A stretch of 64,000 nucleotides of DNA from a bacterium (lineage in GTDB: Bacteria; CSSED10-310; JAFGSJ01), in NCBI GenBank assembly GCA_016934675.1, contig JAFGSJ010000051.1, positions 1 to 64,000 of the forward strand, given 5' to 3'. Within the stretch, counting starts at the first letter, position 1. Each line of letters starts with the position of its first letter. The notes under the pieces were generated by a model. The model had not been told where the DNA came from. It did not search any database and worked only from the letters and a program-made list of their open reading frames with translations. The position numbers and the translations under genes are program-made. Below, piece by piece: positions 9,408 through 17,836 of the stretch.

Positions 9408-9992
9408 ATGAAAAAGGTTTGCCTGATCGCAAGTATGATGCTTCTGGTTCCAGCTCTGTTATGTGCCCAGGAAACCATGTCCACAACGGGCATGGCCCTG
9501 GAGAATTCCGTCGGAATTGGTTACGGTCTTCCCTATGGTGTTTTAGGAGTGAATGCGGACCTGAAACTCTTCCAGAATCTATACATGACTTTGGGAATGG
9601 GCACAGTGCTCGTTTCCGATGATATCGCTTACAATCTTGGTTTGCGATACTTTTTCTTTGGTCCTGAAAAATCGATCAGGCCCCGTATTACCGTTATGTT
9701 TGGGGCTAACTCGATCGTCGAAGTCGATATGTGGGACAGGGGCCCGGATAATGAGTGGGACACAGCCGACGACTTTGTCGATGAATCTGAATGGCGACGG
9801 TATCAGGGCTGGACAGCCGGAGCAGGTGTGCAATGGAATTTTGGGGCTACGAAAAAATATGGTCTCGATCTGGATGTAATGTATAATTTCTATTCACAAC
9901 TCGATGTTGATGAAATAGAAGAAAAGGACCATGAAACTGCTGATGAACCTGATGATGTGTCCGTATCCCTGGGTTTCCGAATCAATATGTAA
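9408..9992 (+). CDS. Probable outer-membrane beta-barrel protein
   Basis: This protein of 194 residues has a Sec signal peptide (MKKVCLIASMMLLVPALLCAQ, cleavage near CAQ) and then alternating amphipathic strands with frequent Gly and aromatic residues. The sequence ends in VSLGFRINM, the beta-signal style typical of outer-membrane barrels. A short acidic stretch near residue 175 (DVDEIEEKDHE) may be an exposed loop. AAAGGAG precedes the ATG at 9408; an in-frame upstream ATG at 9336 is disfavoured because it would hide the signal peptide. It is monocistronic, with its own promoter and a strong terminator. No specific function is assignable. Confidence 0.75.
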   Translation: MKKVCLIASMMLLVPALLCAQETMSTTGMALENSVGIGYGLPYGVLGVNADLKLFQNLYMTLGMGTVLVSDDIAYNLGLRYFFFGPEKSIRPRITVMFGANSIVEVDMWDRGPDNEWDTADDFVDESEWRRYQGWTAGAGVQWNFGATKKYGLDLDVMYNFYSQLDVDEIEEKDHETADEPDDVSVSLGFRINM

Positions 9993-10018
9993 TTGTCATT
10001 TCGTGTGTTGAGTATTCC

Positions 10019-10080
10019 AGGCCGTCCCGGAAAGAGACAGAAGAAACAATCTCCTGCCTCTTTCCGGGACGGCCTTTTTT
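10019..10080 (+). terminator. Strong rho-independent terminator
   Basis: An 18-bp perfect GC-rich stem (10019-10036 with 10058-10075) is followed directly by a run of T. It terminates the barrel-protein transcript. Confidence 0.92.
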
Positions 10081-10252
10081 TCTACCCACGTTGAAGCGAT
10101 CATGCTTGCATGATCGCGCTGAATGTGATACACTAATGGGCACAGTATTCCAGTATTCAATGAATGGATTAATCATTGTACGATCACTTTTACCGTTGCT
10201 CCCGGTCCGGTTTTGGTACTATGGGGCAATAAGGAAAGGTAGTTTGTAATTG

Positions 10253-10756
10253 ATGGACTCAGAGGATGATCCTGACAGTATTGTCTTTAATGAACAGGCC
10301 GAACTCGTCTTCAGGGACGGGCAAGTCCTGACCTCACTTCATACCCTCCTTGATTATCTCGGACTTCATCGTGTTGAAATCGGTATTAATCTGGTTTCAG
10401 CAGAGGAGATGCGTCGTTACAACCGGGAATACAGAAATTTGGATGCAAGCACTGATATTCTGACCTTTGCCTTGCTTGAGGAAGCGGATGGTCCTATCAC
10501 GCCCGAGTCCTTTCCGGACCGATTGGCCCTGGCCCGGAAACAAGGTGAAGACCCGGTACTCTTGGGTGACATCATCATTTCTGCGGACGAGATTCAGCCA
10601 CATCAGGCAGAAAATGTCAAACATACTCTTCAACTCCTGATTCATGGCATCGTGCATTTGATGGGATATGATCATGAACGTGAAGACGATCAGGGTCGGA
10701 TGGCTGAAGTCGAGCATCGATGTTTCAGTGTTCTGTTTGGAGGGGTAACATCATGA
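10253..10756 (+). CDS. ybeY: Endoribonuclease YbeY (rRNA maturation factor)
   Basis: Metal-dependent endoribonuclease used in 16S rRNA 3' maturation and ribosome quality control. The zinc motif HGIVHLMGYDHE is intact, with its three His, and the upstream STDILTFAL block is typical. The protein has about 167 residues. Translation could start at TTG 10250 or ATG 10253, with AGGAAAGG at 10232-10239. Its stop overlaps the next start as ATGA, so ybeY, the CorC-like gene and era form one operon, a widespread arrangement. Confidence 0.94.
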   Translation: MDSEDDPDSIVFNEQAELVFRDGQVLTSLHTLLDYLGLHRVEIGINLVSAEEMRRYNREYRNLDASTDILTFALLEEADGPITPESFPDRLALARKQGEDPVLLGDIIISADEIQPHQAENVKHTLQLLIHGIVHLMGYDHEREDDQGRMAEVEHRCFSVLFGGVTS

Positions 10757-12051
10757 TCTCAGAGCAGTTATTAGGAATAGCCCTTGGATTAGTGTTATCA
10801 ATTATTTCTTATTTTATCTCTCTTTACAAATTTAAAGTGTCCTCATTCTCGGGCTATGATATGCAGAAGCATTTTCAACCGGAGCAAGACAGTGCCGATG
10901 TTGATGATGATGAGGAATTGATAGACAAAATCATTGTTTCTCTCGGTTTCATGAATATTATCATCGATACATGTTTGTTAGCGGTCATTGTCTGGTTTTT
11001 CTGTATACGACCTCCATTACAACAGGGTCTGGTCCAGGCCAATATCATCCTGGCCGCCTGCTGTGCCATCATGCTCTTATGGTTGACCAAGATTATTCTA
11101 CCCTGTCTCATCGGTAGTCGTGCCCGGAACAAGCTGTCTCCTCTGGCAGTTCTGATCATCAGAATCATAATGTTTCTGTTCTATCCGTTGTGTATTCTAA
11201 CCGGCCAATTGAAGGGTAAAATTGTAAAACGTACAGTGGAGGGAGCTGATGAAGACGAGGCCGCTGAATTCGAAGAAGAAATCCGGACATTGATCGATGA
11301 AGGGGAGAAGAAAGGTATACTCGAAAAGTATGAAGGCTCATTGTTTCACTCGGTGGTCGAGTTCAGTGATACGGTCGTTCGCGAGGTAATGACTCCGCGA
11401 CTGGACATTGTGGCAGTCGAGATTAATGAAGCCTTGCCAGTCCTTATTCAACGGATTATCGAGAACGGTTATTCCCGTATTCCCTGTTATACGGACCGAA
11501 TCGATAACATCAACGGGGTCATTTTTGCCAAAGACCTCTTGACCCGTTGGGGCAAGGCGGATACCGAGATCGATCTTCATGAGCTATTGCGCGAAGCATA
11601 TTTTATTCCGGAAACCAAGAAAATCACTCAATTACTGAAGGAATTCCAAAAAAACAAGAACCATATGGCTATAGTCGTGGATGAATATGGCGGTGTCTCA
11701 GGCCTGGTCACGATCGAAGATTTGATCGAGGAAATCGTGGGTGAGATTCGCGATGAATACGATAATGAGGTCGACCAGGTCCAGGTCCTCGATGATGGTT
11801 CACTCAAAGTCGATGCCCGCGTTAACGTCGAGGAACTCGAAGAATATTTCAAGATCACGATTGATAGGACGGATTTTGATACCGTGGGCGGTCTCATTTT
11901 TCATATACTCGGACGAGTCCCCAAAGCAGGTGAAGAGATTAATTATGAGAATCTGATTATCAAGATTCTGAGTGCCGAGGAAAGACGGGTCCTCTCGACC
12001 CATATCATGATGCGCCCAAAAGTTGAAGAAACCCACAATGGCGACAAATAA
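10753..12051 (+). CDS. CorC/HlyC-type CBS-domain membrane protein
   Basis: Membrane protein of 432 residues. About four N-terminal transmembrane segments (within residues 1-155) have a hydrophilic acidic insert near residues 40-60. They are followed by paired CBS domains (about 195-320, including EVMTPRLDIVAVE and the DEYGGVSGLVTIEDLIEEIVGEI signature). A C-terminal CorC_HlyC domain (about 335-420, DFDTVGGLIFHILGRVP) ends the protein. Family members are linked to Mg/Co efflux or ion homeostasis, with CBS binding adenylates. I place the start at ATG 10753, which overlaps the ybeY stop and has GGAGGGG just upstream; the frame is open further 5' but inside ybeY. Confidence 0.9.
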   Translation: MISEQLLGIALGLVLSIISYFISLYKFKVSSFSGYDMQKHFQPEQDSADVDDDEELIDKIIVSLGFMNIIIDTCLLAVIVWFFCIRPPLQQGLVQANIILAACCAIMLLWLTKIILPCLIGSRARNKLSPLAVLIIRIIMFLFYPLCILTGQLKGKIVKRTVEGADEDEAAEFEEEIRTLIDEGEKKGILEKYEGSLFHSVVEFSDTVVREVMTPRLDIVAVEINEALPVLIQRIIENGYSRIPCYTDRIDNINGVIFAKDLLTRWGKADTEIDLHELLREAYFIPETKKITQLLKEFQKNKNHMAIVVDEYGGVSGLVTIEDLIEEIVGEIRDEYDNEVDQVQVLDDGSLKVDARVNVEELEEYFKITIDRTDFDTVGGLIFHILGRVPKAGEEINYENLIIKILSAEERRVLSTHIMMRPKVEETHNGDK

Positions 12052-12937
12052 AACAAGCGTTTTCAAGTTTGGACTGGTCTCCCTGATCGGTCAGACCAAT
12101 GTTGGTAAATCCACTCTGTTGAACCGGATCGTAGGCGAAAAAATCTCGATAATATCACCCAAGGTCCAGACGACTCGGACCTCGATCCGGGGTATCAAGA
12201 CCACGAATTCTGCCCAGATTGTCTTTCTGGATACGCCTGGTTTTTTCCACAAGCCGCGGACCAGAATGGACCAGAAATTGACCCAGAATGCCCGTGAGGG
12301 TTTGTTAAGTGTTGATCTGGTCCTGTTTCTGGTCATCCCCCAGGAAGCCCGATCTGATGAAAACATGTCTATTTTGGCTGATATTAAGGCAACGGGATCA
12401 CCTTCTTTCCTGGTTATCAACAAGATCGATACCGTCAGGAAAGAGCGGCTGCTGCCTCTGATCGAAGCTTTTGCCCAGGAAAACGTTTTTCAGGAAATCT
12501 ACCCAATCTCCGCTTTGAACGGTGAAAATGTCGACCGCCTCGAACAGGGCATTGTCAATCAATTGCCCTCGGGCTCGCCCCACTATGATCCGGACGTTAT
12601 CAGTACCGCGAATCTGAGGTTTATCGGCGCCGAAATCATCCGTGAAAAAGTATACGATCTGACCAATCAGGAAATCCCCTATGCCAGTGCGGTTCAAATA
12701 CTCGATTTTACCGAATCGGATACCTTGGTCCGGATAGAAGCGATCATCTATGTCGAGAAAGAATCACAGAAAGGCATTATTATCGGGAAAAAGGGTGAGG
12801 TGATTAAGAGAATAGGTATCAAGGCCCGCCAGGATATCCAGACCCTGCTCGACACAAAAGTCTTTCTTGATCTCAGAGTCAAGGTCAGAAATAAATGGCG
12901 TTCAGATGAGCATTTTCTCGAACAACTCGGTCTCTGA
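12038..12937 (+). CDS. era: GTPase Era
   Basis: Ras-like GTPase that binds 16S rRNA and aids 30S assembly. G1 is GQTNVGKST (18-26; usual form GRPNVGKS), switch I contains TRTSIRGI, G3 is DTPG and G4 is NKID. A C-terminal KH domain has the GKKG loop (IIIGKKGEVIKRIG). Length is 299 residues, normal for Era. It overlaps the end of the CorC-like gene by 14 bp. ATG 12038 is preferred over TTG 12023, though neither has a strong ribosome site, so translational coupling is likely. Confidence 0.95.
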   Translation: MATNKTSVFKFGLVSLIGQTNVGKSTLLNRIVGEKISIISPKVQTTRTSIRGIKTTNSAQIVFLDTPGFFHKPRTRMDQKLTQNAREGLLSVDLVLFLVIPQEARSDENMSILADIKATGSPSFLVINKIDTVRKERLLPLIEAFAQENVFQEIYPISALNGENVDRLEQGIVNQLPSGSPHYDPDVISTANLRFIGAEIIREKVYDLTNQEIPYASAVQILDFTESDTLVRIEAIIYVEKESQKGIIIGKKGEVIKRIGIKARQDIQTLLDTKVFLDLRVKVRNKWRSDEHFLEQLGL

Positions 12938-13005
12938 TCGGCTCGGCATTATGGCCCGATCATCCTACCGAACCGCACTGCATCGTTCGGAGAATTTACT
13001 CTCGT

Positions 13006-14442
13006 TCAATCCTTGTAAATGACAGTGGTGAGATAATCCAGCGCATTCGGTCGCCAAATTGTCTCCATGGTCTCCTCATAAGTGCGAATGAATCGACCAT
13101 GTTCATGCGGTGGAAAATCACTCTTACCAATCGCGAATTCGATGATTTCCTTAAAAAAACCGGCATCGTAAAATTCAATCATTTTCGCATCCAGATTGCT
13201 GAAATTGTCTTCGACGAACTGATTGAATGAGTCAATCTCGAAATATTCCTCACTCAAAGCCCGGTAATGCTCGAATTTCTCCAAAGGCGATTTGTTCGGA
13301 TCGTTGATGACGCTCAGGTATTTTATCTGATTGAGATCAATGCCCATATCCTTACCGGTAACTGCACAATAACTGAACCAACGGAGCAAAGAACAGATCA
13401 ACCAGGGGAAATGCACATGAAGAGAAATAAAGTTGCTGTCCGGACAGGCATTGGCGAAATCGATCGGATGAATCTGACCGTTCTTGACGATACATTCATA
13501 GGAATTGTAGGTCCAGCGATGATACGCATTGATGAATTTGACATAAGTGGCGAGCCGAAAATAGAGGTCCCGCTCGATTCTGATCTTGTTGGTCCCGTAA
13601 TGCTCGTGCAAGGGTTTATCAGGTAAAAATTCCATGGGCAGGACCTGTGGACCGATGGCCATGCAACGAATAAAGATATCATAATCTTCTATGGCTTCCT
13701 GTAGATGAAAAACACGTTCGCCCGTCTCATCATATTTTTGATACAATTCCTCGAGACTGTTGATTTTATAGACATCGCTGCCACCACCGCCAAAAGCCTT
13801 CTTGAGGTATAGTGGAAACTGATAATTGAAGACATCCCTGACTGTTTCCTCGAGATAATTGCCGCTATAATAGAACTGTTCGCGAACAAGTTGGGCTTTC
13901 TTTTCGAAATTGATCGAACGATCATACGAAGTGTTCACTTTGTCCCAATTGACCTCTTTGCGGCTCTCGTCAAAACCAAACTTGGTGTTGTCTATGATCA
14001 GACGCTGACGATATTCCCAGAATTCCTGCATCTTCTGGTCCTGCGTGTATGGACTGAATTGAGGCAACAGGACCGTTTTCGGGAAACGGTCCGCTGGGTG
14101 CATGGACCGGGCCATCAGATCATACGTGCTGTGCTTATCTTGATTCTGAAAGGTGTGGGGATGATTGGCGATGGCCATTTGACTGTTTATGGCCTGCTGG
14201 GCCCAGAATTTGTAAAAGGTGTTCCAGTGCACTGTCCGATCAACCACCAAATCCGCCTCATCCGACAAATTTCGACCACATAAGAGCGGCTTGGCTATGA
14301 TGCGACCCAAACTGATCTTGTATGTTTTTCCACGATAATGAATCGTTGGGTCAAGCCATTCCAAAAATGTTCGCATTGTCGCCCGCATACTCCAGTCATG
14401 CGAGGCCATCAACATTATCTTTTTGATTATTGGTTTCGCCAT
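13006..14442 (-). CDS. ATP-grasp-like protein of unknown substrate
   Basis: This protein of 478 residues has no signal peptide. The central part contains [21 protein letters not shown], a Gly-rich nucleotide loop after a Lys, then an acidic [20 protein letters not shown] strand and later the [12 protein letters not shown] block. That order resembles the ATP-grasp fold (RimK/carboxylate-amine ligases), with N and D residues as candidate Mg ligands. The first 150 residues ([20 protein letters not shown]) match nothing I recognise. It is monocistronic and convergent with era. AAGGAG precedes the ATG. The ligase function is inferred, and the substrate unknown. Confidence 0.6.
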   Translation of the reverse strand: MAKPIIKKIMLMASHDWSMRATMRTFLEWLDPTIHYRGKTYKISLGRIIAKPLLCGRNLSDEADLVVDRTVHWNTFYKFWAQQAINSQMAIANHPHTFQNQDKHSTYDLMARSMHPADRFPKTVLLPQFSPYTQDQKMQEFWEYRQRLIIDNTKFGFDESRKEVNWDKVNTSYDRSINFEKKAQLVREQFYYSGNYLEETVRDVFNYQFPLYLKKAFGGGGSDVYKINSLEELYQKYDETGERVFHLQEAIEDYDIFIRCMAIGPQVLPMEFLPDKPLHEHYGTNKIRIERDLYFRLATYVKFINAYHRWTYNSYECIVKNGQIHPIDFANACPDSNFISLHVHFPWLICSLLRWFSYCAVTGKDMGIDLNQIKYLSVINDPNKSPLEKFEHYRALSEEYFEIDSFNQFVEDNFSNLDAKMIEFYDAGFFKEIIEFAIGKSDFPPHEHGRFIRTYEETMETIWRPNALDYLTTVIYKD

Positions 14443-14750
14443 TGCCGGTCTCCTTGTCGAACGGGATGCTTATTCTTTTTAATGTAATATGTTGCACTCA
14501 CATCGAATGAATTTCCGGCCTGATTCTACTATGAGAAAATGAAACCGTCAAGTATTATGGCCGCATAACCACAGAGTTGAAACAGATAGAGGAAAAATGA
14601 GAATAGCATGAAACAGTTGCGTGGTAATATCGAATGAAAGGAAACCGCTCCCGGACCCGAACTACGGACTCCTCTATCTTGACACCTGATCAAGAACGGG
14701 ATAGGGTGAACGCATCAAGTGAAACTCGATTCGAGCAGGACGGTTAAAAA
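14443..14750. other. Intergenic region upstream of exbD
   Basis: These 308 bp lie between divergent genes. No gene is visible. They contain a possible plus-strand promoter at 14679-14707. Confidence 0.4.
14679..14707 (+). promoter_or_regulatory. Possible promoter for exbD operon
   Basis: A perfect TTGACA (14679-14684), a 17-base spacer and TAGGGT (14702-14707). The -10 is a poor match, so this is a candidate only. Confidence 0.3.
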
Positions 14751-15179
14751 ATGAAACTTCGACGCTTGAATGGTGTTGAGGGAATCATATCCACCGCTTC
14801 AATGGCTGATATTGCTTTTTTGTTGATTATCTTTTTCATGTTAACGACTGTTTTCACGGTGAAAAAGGGCATGGACCTGCAGTTACCGGACCAGAACTCG
14901 CGTCAGGAGGTCACACAAGACCAGGTGACAGTCATCAGACTCCACGCTGATGGCGGGCTCGATCTGGACAGTACCCGGACCACCCTGGCTGAATTGGTGC
15001 CTCTTCTAAAAGAAAAGGCTTCATTGAAACCGAAAAATTATGTTATAATACAAGCAGATGATGAGGTGCTCTATCAAACGATCATCGATGTTCTGGATGA
15101 ACTGAAACAGGCCCATATCTCGAACATCGCCATTCCTTCCCGGCATGATTTTGAAAAATGGACGGGGCACACTCAATAA
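14751..15179 (+). CDS. exbD: Biopolymer transport protein ExbD/TolR
   Basis: ExbD/TolR family protein of 142 residues. It has one N-terminal transmembrane helix with the conserved pore Asp (STASMADIAFLLIIFFMLTT, D20) and a periplasmic domain. In the family, ExbD works with ExbB/TolQ proton channels to energise TonB or Tol-Pal. No ExbB/TolQ or TonB gene is next to it here; the genes downstream are a TPR lipoprotein, an acyl carrier protein and a lipoprotein. The gap to the TPR gene is only 15 bp, so one transcript is likely. An ExbB partner may lie elsewhere. Confidence 0.9.
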   Translation: MKLRRLNGVEGIISTASMADIAFLLIIFFMLTTVFTVKKGMDLQLPDQNSRQEVTQDQVTVIRLHADGGLDLDSTRTTLAELVPLLKEKASLKPKNYVIIQADDEVLYQTIIDVLDELKQAHISNIAIPSRHDFEKWTGHTQ

Positions 15180-15194
15180 AGGCGGGTGAAAACC

Positions 15195-15563
15195 ATGAAA
15201 CAACATCTGAAAAGAGGACAGCTTGCCTGCGGTCTGGCCCTGTATGGACTACTGTTTTTTCTGGGAACGGGCTGTGCTCATGTCAAAACTCCGACTTATC
15301 ATCAGGAACTCGAATATGGGATTGATTCAGCCCAAGCCGGTTTATGGAAAGAAGCCCGGTTCCGTTTTCAGAACCTGGTCATAAAGAATCCATCGGACCC
15401 GATTCCCCACAACAACCTGGCCGTGGCACTTGAAGCCCTCGGGCTCTTTGAAGAAGCAGAAACAGAATATGTCCGGGCCCTTGAACTGGACCCGAACAAT
15501 GCCGTCACCCATGAGAATTATGAACGACTAAAACTTATCTTGAAGGAAAAGGTGAAGAATTGA
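15195..15563 (+). CDS. TPR-repeat lipoprotein
   Basis: Lipoprotein of 122 residues. A signal peptide ends in the lipobox FLGTGC, with Cys near residue 29. Two to three tetratricopeptide repeats follow (about 45-115), including HNNLAVALEALGLFEEAETEY. TPR proteins scaffold protein complexes, here probably on the periplasmic face of a membrane. I place the start at ATG 15195, with AAAGGCGGG upstream, rather than GTG 15186. Its stop overlaps the ACP start (TTGA), showing coupling. Confidence 0.85.
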   Translation: MKQHLKRGQLACGLALYGLLFFLGTGCAHVKTPTYHQELEYGIDSAQAGLWKEARFRFQNLVIKNPSDPIPHNNLAVALEALGLFEEAETEYVRALELDPNNAVTHENYERLKLILKEKVKN

Positions 15564-15826
15564 CAGAACAACGTCTCGAGGACACTCTCAAGAAACTGAT
15601 TATCAATAGGTTGCGTTTGGACAAAACACCTGATGAAATCGATGAACAGCAGCCCCTTTTTGGCGAAGGTCTCGGTTTGGATTCCATCGATGCTCTCGAA
15701 TTGGTGGTCGGTTTGGAAGAAGAATTCAGCATCACCATTCCCGACGAGGATGTCGGGAAAGAAGCCTTTGCCTCAATCAACGCACTGGCCAATTATATCC
15801 GCACGACCAAACACATGGCCGAGTAA
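15560..15826 (+). CDS. Acyl carrier protein
   Basis: Small acidic carrier protein of 88 residues. The 4'-phosphopantetheine attachment motif is GLGLDSIDALELV, with the Ser in DSID as the site. Helices before and after fit the ACP four-helix bundle. It starts with TTG overlapping the stop of the TPR lipoprotein. No fatty-acid synthase genes are nearby, so it is probably a specialised rather than the housekeeping ACP; what it carries is unknown. Confidence 0.88.
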   Translation: MTEQRLEDTLKKLIINRLRLDKTPDEIDEQQPLFGEGLGLDSIDALELVVGLEEEFSITIPDEDVGKEAFASINALANYIRTTKHMAE

Positions 15827-15830
15827 GGCA

Positions 15831-16544
15831 ATGAACTGCATGTTGGCATTTTCAGATAAATCGGTCAATACGTCTATTCTTGTCCTGATAGGCGCAGTCC
15901 TTTTTGCTTTTTCAATGCAGGGTTGCTATACATTCAGCGATGATCTGCGCGGCAGTATCGAAGGCCACGTCTATCTTCGGAATACTGAAATTCCCATCGC
16001 AAATGTTGAAATTACGATCGAATCAGAACGAGATAGCTCCGTGTTTACCGTCTATACCGATGATGATGGCTATTTCGCAGTCGATGACGTCCACTTTGGC
16101 GTAAACCGCGTTACCTTTTCTAAAAAGAAATACTACAACCTCACCAGATATCCAGACGTCAATCATGAGTCAACCTTCAAGCTGAACGCGGAAATGCTGG
16201 TCATTACGCCGCCTCGAAATATTGATATTTCCCTGCTGGTGAATGACCGGGAAACGGGTTTGCCCATACCAGGGACCTTAATTGATATCTACTTTTATGT
16301 CGATAATGATAATGATGACGAACGGGATGGATACTGGGACTATTACTCGACAGTTTATACCGACAAGGACGGCATGGTCGTCGCACATATTAATTCCTAC
16401 TACTATGACATTTCACGCAAGCAAGAACTCGAAACCGAACTCAGATTTGCCGCTCCCGGCTACTATGAAAAGTATATCAATTTCATCATCTATTTCATGT
16501 CATCCGAAAAATACAGACTGGTCGAGTTGGAACCTCTCGATTAA
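15831..16544 (+). CDS. Lipoprotein with carboxypeptidase-regulatory-like domain
   Basis: Lipoprotein of 237 residues. The signal peptide ends with the lipobox SMQGC. The mature part contains two Ig-like sandwich modules of the carboxypeptidase regulatory type: GSIEGHVYLRNTEIPIANVEI with TDDDGYFAV, then IDISLLVNDRETGLPIPGT with TDKDGMV. Such domains sit in surface or periplasmic proteins and bind protein or sugar. An acidic DNDNDDERD stretch is a possible Ca site. I place the start at ATG 15831, 5 bp after the ACP stop. Frame-open sequence further 5' lies inside the ACP gene and is not used. Confidence 0.72.
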   Translation: MNCMLAFSDKSVNTSILVLIGAVLFAFSMQGCYTFSDDLRGSIEGHVYLRNTEIPIANVEITIESERDSSVFTVYTDDDGYFAVDDVHFGVNRVTFSKKKYYNLTRYPDVNHESTFKLNAEMLVITPPRNIDISLLVNDRETGLPIPGTLIDIYFYVDNDNDDERDGYWDYYSTVYTDKDGMVVAHINSYYYDISRKQELETELRFAAPGYYEKYINFIIYFMSSEKYRLVELEPLD

Positions 16545-16561
16545 TCTGGTCCACTCCCATC

Positions 16562-17422
16562 TTATAGTGTGAAGATCATACCTTCCCGAGCAAGATCAAT
16601 CCGGATCATGCTCTCCGAACGACGTGCCGGTAAAAGTATTTCTTGCTCGAGGAATTCATCGGAATGCATCGGATCATGGTGAAATAAAACAAGCTGTGGA
16701 ATACCCAACTCCCGAGCCAACCGGACACCCTGTTCCCAGGTACTGTGTCCCCAGCCCACATGCGATTCATACTCCTTGGGCGTATACTGACTGTCATAAA
16801 TCAATAATTCACTCTTCTCGCTGAGTAAAGCAATATTCCGGTCCAATCCGTTGGTATGTTCCGTGTCACTGCAGTAGACAATGGCATGTCCCGTCTCCCG
16901 CTCCTGGATTCGAAAGGCTATGGCTCCGCCCGGATGGACCAGGCTGGTATGACTGATATCAACGAGCCCGGTCCTGATAATCTCGTCTCGCTCGATATCC
17001 TTGAAATGCATACTGCTGCCCATGGCATTGAGCTTTATCGGAAAATTGGGAAATTCCTGTTGACCCCTTAATGTGGAAGCCAAGATCGATCTGACATAAT
17101 CCTTCTCACTCCGATATTTCGAACCATACAGAAAAAATTCGTTCCCCTTCATAAAACCCGGTCGGAAAAAGGGAAACCCCTGAATATGGTCCCAATGTAC
17201 ATGTGAAAATAAAATACTCGCCTGCAGGGGCATCTCGTTAAGCAACTCATTACCCAGTAACCGTATCCCACTCCCCGCATCTATGATTATGAATTCCTTG
17301 CTCAGACCATCATTCGATTCTATGCGGACCTCAACGCAGCTCGTGTTACCACCATACTTCACTGTCGATGGACCCGGTGTCGGAATGGACCCACGCACAC
17401 CCCAAAATTTCACTCTGAGCAC
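16562..17422 (-). CDS. MBL-fold metallo-hydrolase
   Basis: Metallo-beta-lactamase-fold hydrolase of 286 residues. It begins VLRVKFWGVRGSIPTPGPS, the start typical of a family related to PhnP and RNase Z. The metal motif SHVHWDHIQG (HxHxDH) is present, with later metal-binding His/Asp in ISHTSLVHPGG, YCSDTEHTN and FHHDPMHSDEF. The cellular substrate is not established for this family. The annotated start is GTG 17422, preceded by GAGG; an ATG at 17467 would add 15 non-homologous residues. The stop is only 17 bp from the convergent lipoprotein stop. Confidence 0.85.
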   Translation of the reverse strand: MLRVKFWGVRGSIPTPGPSTVKYGGNTSCVEVRIESNDGLSKEFIIIDAGSGIRLLGNELLNEMPLQASILFSHVHWDHIQGFPFFRPGFMKGNEFFLYGSKYRSEKDYVRSILASTLRGQQEFPNFPIKLNAMGSSMHFKDIERDEIIRTGLVDISHTSLVHPGGAIAFRIQERETGHAIVYCSDTEHTNGLDRNIALLSEKSELLIYDSQYTPKEYESHVGWGHSTWEQGVRLARELGIPQLVLFHHDPMHSDEFLEQEILLPARRSESMIRIDLAREGMIFTL

Positions 17423-17836
17423 TTCAACATCCTCTTTCCAAACACAACTTCTCCAGCTAATAATCAAGCAAAATACTCAATCATGCCCGCAGAATCTATA
17501 GTGATCGAACCCAAAAAACAGAAAAATACTTGAATTCAAAGATCAATGTGACTAAAAGCCTCCCCCCGCATCTACCTGAACTTAGCTTTGACATTCCATC
17601 CGAAGCCTGGTACCATTCTAAAAACAATTTCTGTTTTAGTCAATAAAAAATCTTGTTACTTTTTTTTGCCAAAACTCAACCGGCACAGCTTAAGGCATCA
17701 AAAGAATTCAGCCAGAAACGGAACAATTTTTTTGGCCAACTTGACTTGACTCTACTTCATATGGTATATTATAACGTCATTACCTACTATAACTATGGCA
17801 TGATCATGAACAGCGTATTCTCAAGGGGAGGCATTA
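17423..17836. other. Divergent intergenic region upstream of nrdJ
   Basis: About 410 bp with no credible gene. AT-rich, with homopolymer runs, and holding the nrdJ promoter candidate at 17741-17770. I do not see a confident NrdR box or cobalamin riboswitch core. Confidence 0.4.
17741..17770 (+). promoter_or_regulatory. Promoter candidate for nrdJ
   Basis: TTGACT (17741-17746), an 18-base spacer and TATATT (17765-17770). A second overlapping TTGACT (17746-17751) pairs with TATAAC (17770-17775). Either fits a sigma70-type promoter about 60-70 bp from the start codon. Confidence 0.45.

Noticed and set aside
12935-12990. Short hairpins between era and the ATP-grasp gene as a terminator
   Set aside because: Stems are only 6-7 bp with long loops and no T-run.
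15633-15830. 5' extension of the carboxypeptidase-regulatory lipoprotein
   Set aside because: It runs inside the ACP gene in another frame, and the lipoprotein signal begins after 15831.
17423-17836. Cobalamin riboswitch or NrdR box upstream of nrdJ
   Set aside because: I could not find a convincing B12-box or a pair of NrdR-like palindromes by eye.
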